Positions 62,428 to 64,000 of a DNA stretch of 64,000 nt are shown here, one piece after another (the first letter of the stretch is position 1; every line of letters begins with the position of its first letter). Under the pieces are notes generated by a model that made no database searches, was not told where the DNA came from, and saw only the letters and a program-made list of their open reading frames with translations. The stretch is from assembly GCA_019925095.2 (NCBI GenBank), contig CM034412.1, forward strand, positions 1 through 64,000, given 5' to 3'. Position numbers and translations under genes: made by a program. This DNA is from Dendrolimus kikuchii (taxonomy: Eukaryota; Arthropoda; Insecta; Lepidoptera; Lasiocampidae).

Positions 62428-63644
62428 ACACCCCGCCGGGGAAAACATGATAACAGTGGGTCGGAAGTCGAGCCTCGCTGTGGAAAGAACAGCATTAAAA
62501 CTGGCAAAATCTGAGCGACACAATACCAGGCAGGGAGGAACGGCCAACGACTCGACTATCATGGGAGGAACCGGTGGGTTAGTGTCTCACTGTGAGCGAG
62601 GTCACCTCATTGGGAGGTCACACATGACGAAATCGGCGACCAGCAAAGACACAGATGGCCTTAAGTATCTAGCGCATACACCAAACACTAACAACAACCA
62701 ACATACATGCCAACAACACCAAAACAACCACGCAACACACAAAACACACAAACATACAAACACTCACTACTAGATACAACGCATACACACACTTAAAACT
62801 TAATCATTTACAAACTAACACAACAGAAGCAGAATGCTCTTTAAAAATTTACTCATATGTACATACAAATGAGACTTCCAACACACCAAGAAACTAACTT
62901 CTTTATTATTATAAAGTAAGTCAGTTTTTGTAATAAACACACAGTCAAATTAACAAAACAAGACATAAAAACATTCACATCCAAACACAAAAACATAAAC
63001 AAAACAGTAATCACACATAAAGTATACACACACACAACTACTTAGATACTTGGGGAATAGGGGAATACATGGACAAAATAGACACAATACAAAAATAAAA
63101 CTACACAAAAATCTTAAGCCTAATAAAAATACAAAGTAATAAATAAATAAATGTATATAAATGACACTGAAACTATATAATCACATATATATGTTCTCAG
63201 TATCAGAGATAAGAAGTAGATAGATAAAAAACATAGCAGATAAGAAATAGACAATAAACCCCCTAGGAAAAGAATTATGGTCCTTGTAAGTTTAAAATAG
63301 CCCATTATAGAAATATAGATTATAACTACCTGTAACATAATATATAATAGACTATATAAGTAATAGGTAAATAGATATATAAAAATTTGTCACACTTTTT
63401 CTTTCGGAAACTAACCATGTAAAATTAGTAAATAGTTAAAATAAATATTGTAAAATTAGATTAACAACTTGTAACTTGTAATAGTATAAATAAAGTAAAT
63501 AAAGAGCTCCTATCACATCCCAACCCTTCCCAACCTTACCCAACCTAATCCAACCCAACCCAATATCCACACACCCAGCACTGAGATTTATTTACCCTAG
63601 AATAGAAAATATAGGTAGCTATAATATATGGATAGGAAAAAGAG
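62428..63644 (+). other. 3' UTR of E9
   Basis: Structure A, then a frame open from 62447 to 62773 that becomes Asn/His/Thr-rich (probably chance). Then A/C-rich sequence, a hairpin ACTAACTTCTTTAT...ATAAAGTAAGTCAGT (about 62895-62929), a GACACTGA...TCAGTATC hairpin (63163-63204), AT-rich sequence, and a C-rich CCCAACC tract (63514-63566). No antisense exon with both splice sites was found here. Confidence 0.65.
62446..62563 (+). other. Structure A: post-ORF1 RNA element, E9
   Basis: The outer stem CATGATA pairs perfectly with TATCATG, with pairs different from all the other elements. The middle GGGTCG pairs with CGACTC (one G-U). The inner CCTCGCTG pairs with CAGGGAGG with one mismatch. Confidence 0.8.
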
Positions 63645-63709
63645 AACCCAACCCAACCCAACCCAACCCAACCCAACCCAACCCAACCCAACCCAACCCA
63701 ACCCAACCC
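63645..63709. repeat. (CCCAA)n pentamer, 13 units
   Basis: Perfect CCCAA units (TTGGG on the minus strand) between E9 and the poly(T) of the next element. One base per unit differs from the telomeric CCTAA. It may be a variant telomere repeat or an expansion of the CCCAACC tract seen just upstream. Confidence 0.97.
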
Positions 63710-63823
63710 TTTTTTTTTTTTTTTTTTTTTTTTTTTGATAACGCAGGGGGAATGTCTTTTCTTGTGACACTGCCTCGGGCCCGGGGGGGGGTTGACCGAG
63801 GGGTGTGTGAGACTCCCAGCGGT

Positions 63824-63872
63824 CGGAATCTCCACGCATGGCTACGATGAGCGTAGCAGTCGCGAGATTCCG
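63824..63872 (-). other. Two-part hairpin in S1 3' UTR
   Basis: The outer stem CGGAATCTC/GAGATTCCG (9 bp perfect) encloses GCTACG/CGTAGC (6 bp) with a 5-nt loop. It lies about 90 nt before the poly(A) on the minus strand. Confidence 0.75.
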
Positions 63873-63927
63873 TCCGCCAGACTACCCACTAAACCTAACC
63901 TGCGCCCCTACTCCCTAGCGCTTTTAC

Positions 63928-63973
63928 GGGGCGTCACAGGATATAGACCGTAGGTACACGACTGTGACGCCCC
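63928..63973 (-). other. 12-bp perfect hairpin in S1 3' UTR
   Basis: GGGGCGTCACAG pairs perfectly with CTGTGACGCCCC around a 22-nt loop. Confidence 0.75.
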
Positions 63974-64000
63974 TACGCGTGGCTTAACCCCAGGATGGCC

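Larger units (their letters stand above)
62135..63644 (+). mobile_element. E9: 5'-truncated gag-only element, 3' end interrupted
   Basis: Begins inside ORF1 directly after ...AACC. It continues through the ORF1 stop, structure A and an A/C-rich 3' UTR. It is a separate subfamily: the Gag C terminus is VAYS and the post-stop codon is GTG rather than ATG. No terminal hairpin or poly(A) is seen; the sequence passes into (CCCAA)n at 63645. Confidence 0.85.
63710..64000 (-). mobile_element. S1: 3' end of an opposite-strand (SART-like) element
   Basis: Poly(T) at 63710-63736 marks a poly(A) tail on the minus strand, which is followed there directly by (GGGTT)n. This is the orientation of SART-type telomeric elements, whose poly(A) abuts the G-rich telomere strand. 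The 264 bp to the window edge are GC-rich, unlike E0-E9, and hold two strong hairpins (63824-63872, 63928-63973). No coding sequence is within the window, so the assignment rests on orientation and target only; another R1-clade element is possible. Confidence 0.65.

Overview
The window is an arthropod, most probably insect, telomeric or subtelomeric region. The evidence is six tracts of (CCTAA)n, the C-strand of the arthropod telomere repeat TTAGG, interrupted by target-specific non-LTR retrotransposons of the R1-clade TRAS type. No host gene, tRNA or rRNA is visible, and I cannot name the species.

Layout, left to right. 1-8836 is a pentanucleotide satellite, (CCTGG)n with CACAG variants, in the same 5-bp unit length as the telomere repeat. 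8837-63644 holds ten copies or parts of retroelements, called E0 to E9 here, all on the + strand. Most end in poly(A) followed directly by (CCTAA)n. E0 (8837-9107) is a 3'-UTR stub. E1 (9155-13836) is a 5'-truncated, frameshifted autonomous copy. E2 (13974-22903) is a full-length autonomous copy with intact ORF1 (Gag-like) and ORF2 (endonuclease, reverse transcriptase, RNase H). E3 (23025-28703), E4 (28815-34508), E5 (34655-about 40440), E6 (about 40441-50488), E7 (50489-55856), E8 (55919-62107) and E9 (62135-63644, truncated) carry only a Gag-like ORF1 and a long structured 3' UTR; none has an ORF2. 63645-63709 is (CCCAA)n, and 63710-64000 is the 3' end of an element on the opposite strand with SART-like orientation.

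How the parts may work together (inference). The gag-only elements share with autonomous E2 the 5' terminal sequence, a 5'-UTR hairpin with a telomere-repeat stem, three spaced YY1/Pho-like modules, the Gag architecture, a 3'-terminal hairpin with an AUCUYGUU loop, and exactly the same target junctions. This suggests that TRAS-type ORF2 mobilises them in trans, a division of labour like Drosophila HeT-A (gag only) and TART (with RT), but in a TTAGG telomere.

Two further layers stand out. First, the gag-only 3' UTRs hold several RNA structures supported by compensatory base changes between subfamilies, including one that starts 18-20 nt after the ORF1 stop. Second, the minus strand of nearly every element carries short, often GC-rich segments bounded by canonical splice sites (polypyrimidine-CAG at one side, GTAAGT at the other). 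These predict spliced antisense transcripts running toward the chromosome end in the UUAGG sense, that is, TERRA-like or piRNA-precursor RNAs. All structure and splice calls were read by eye and not computed.
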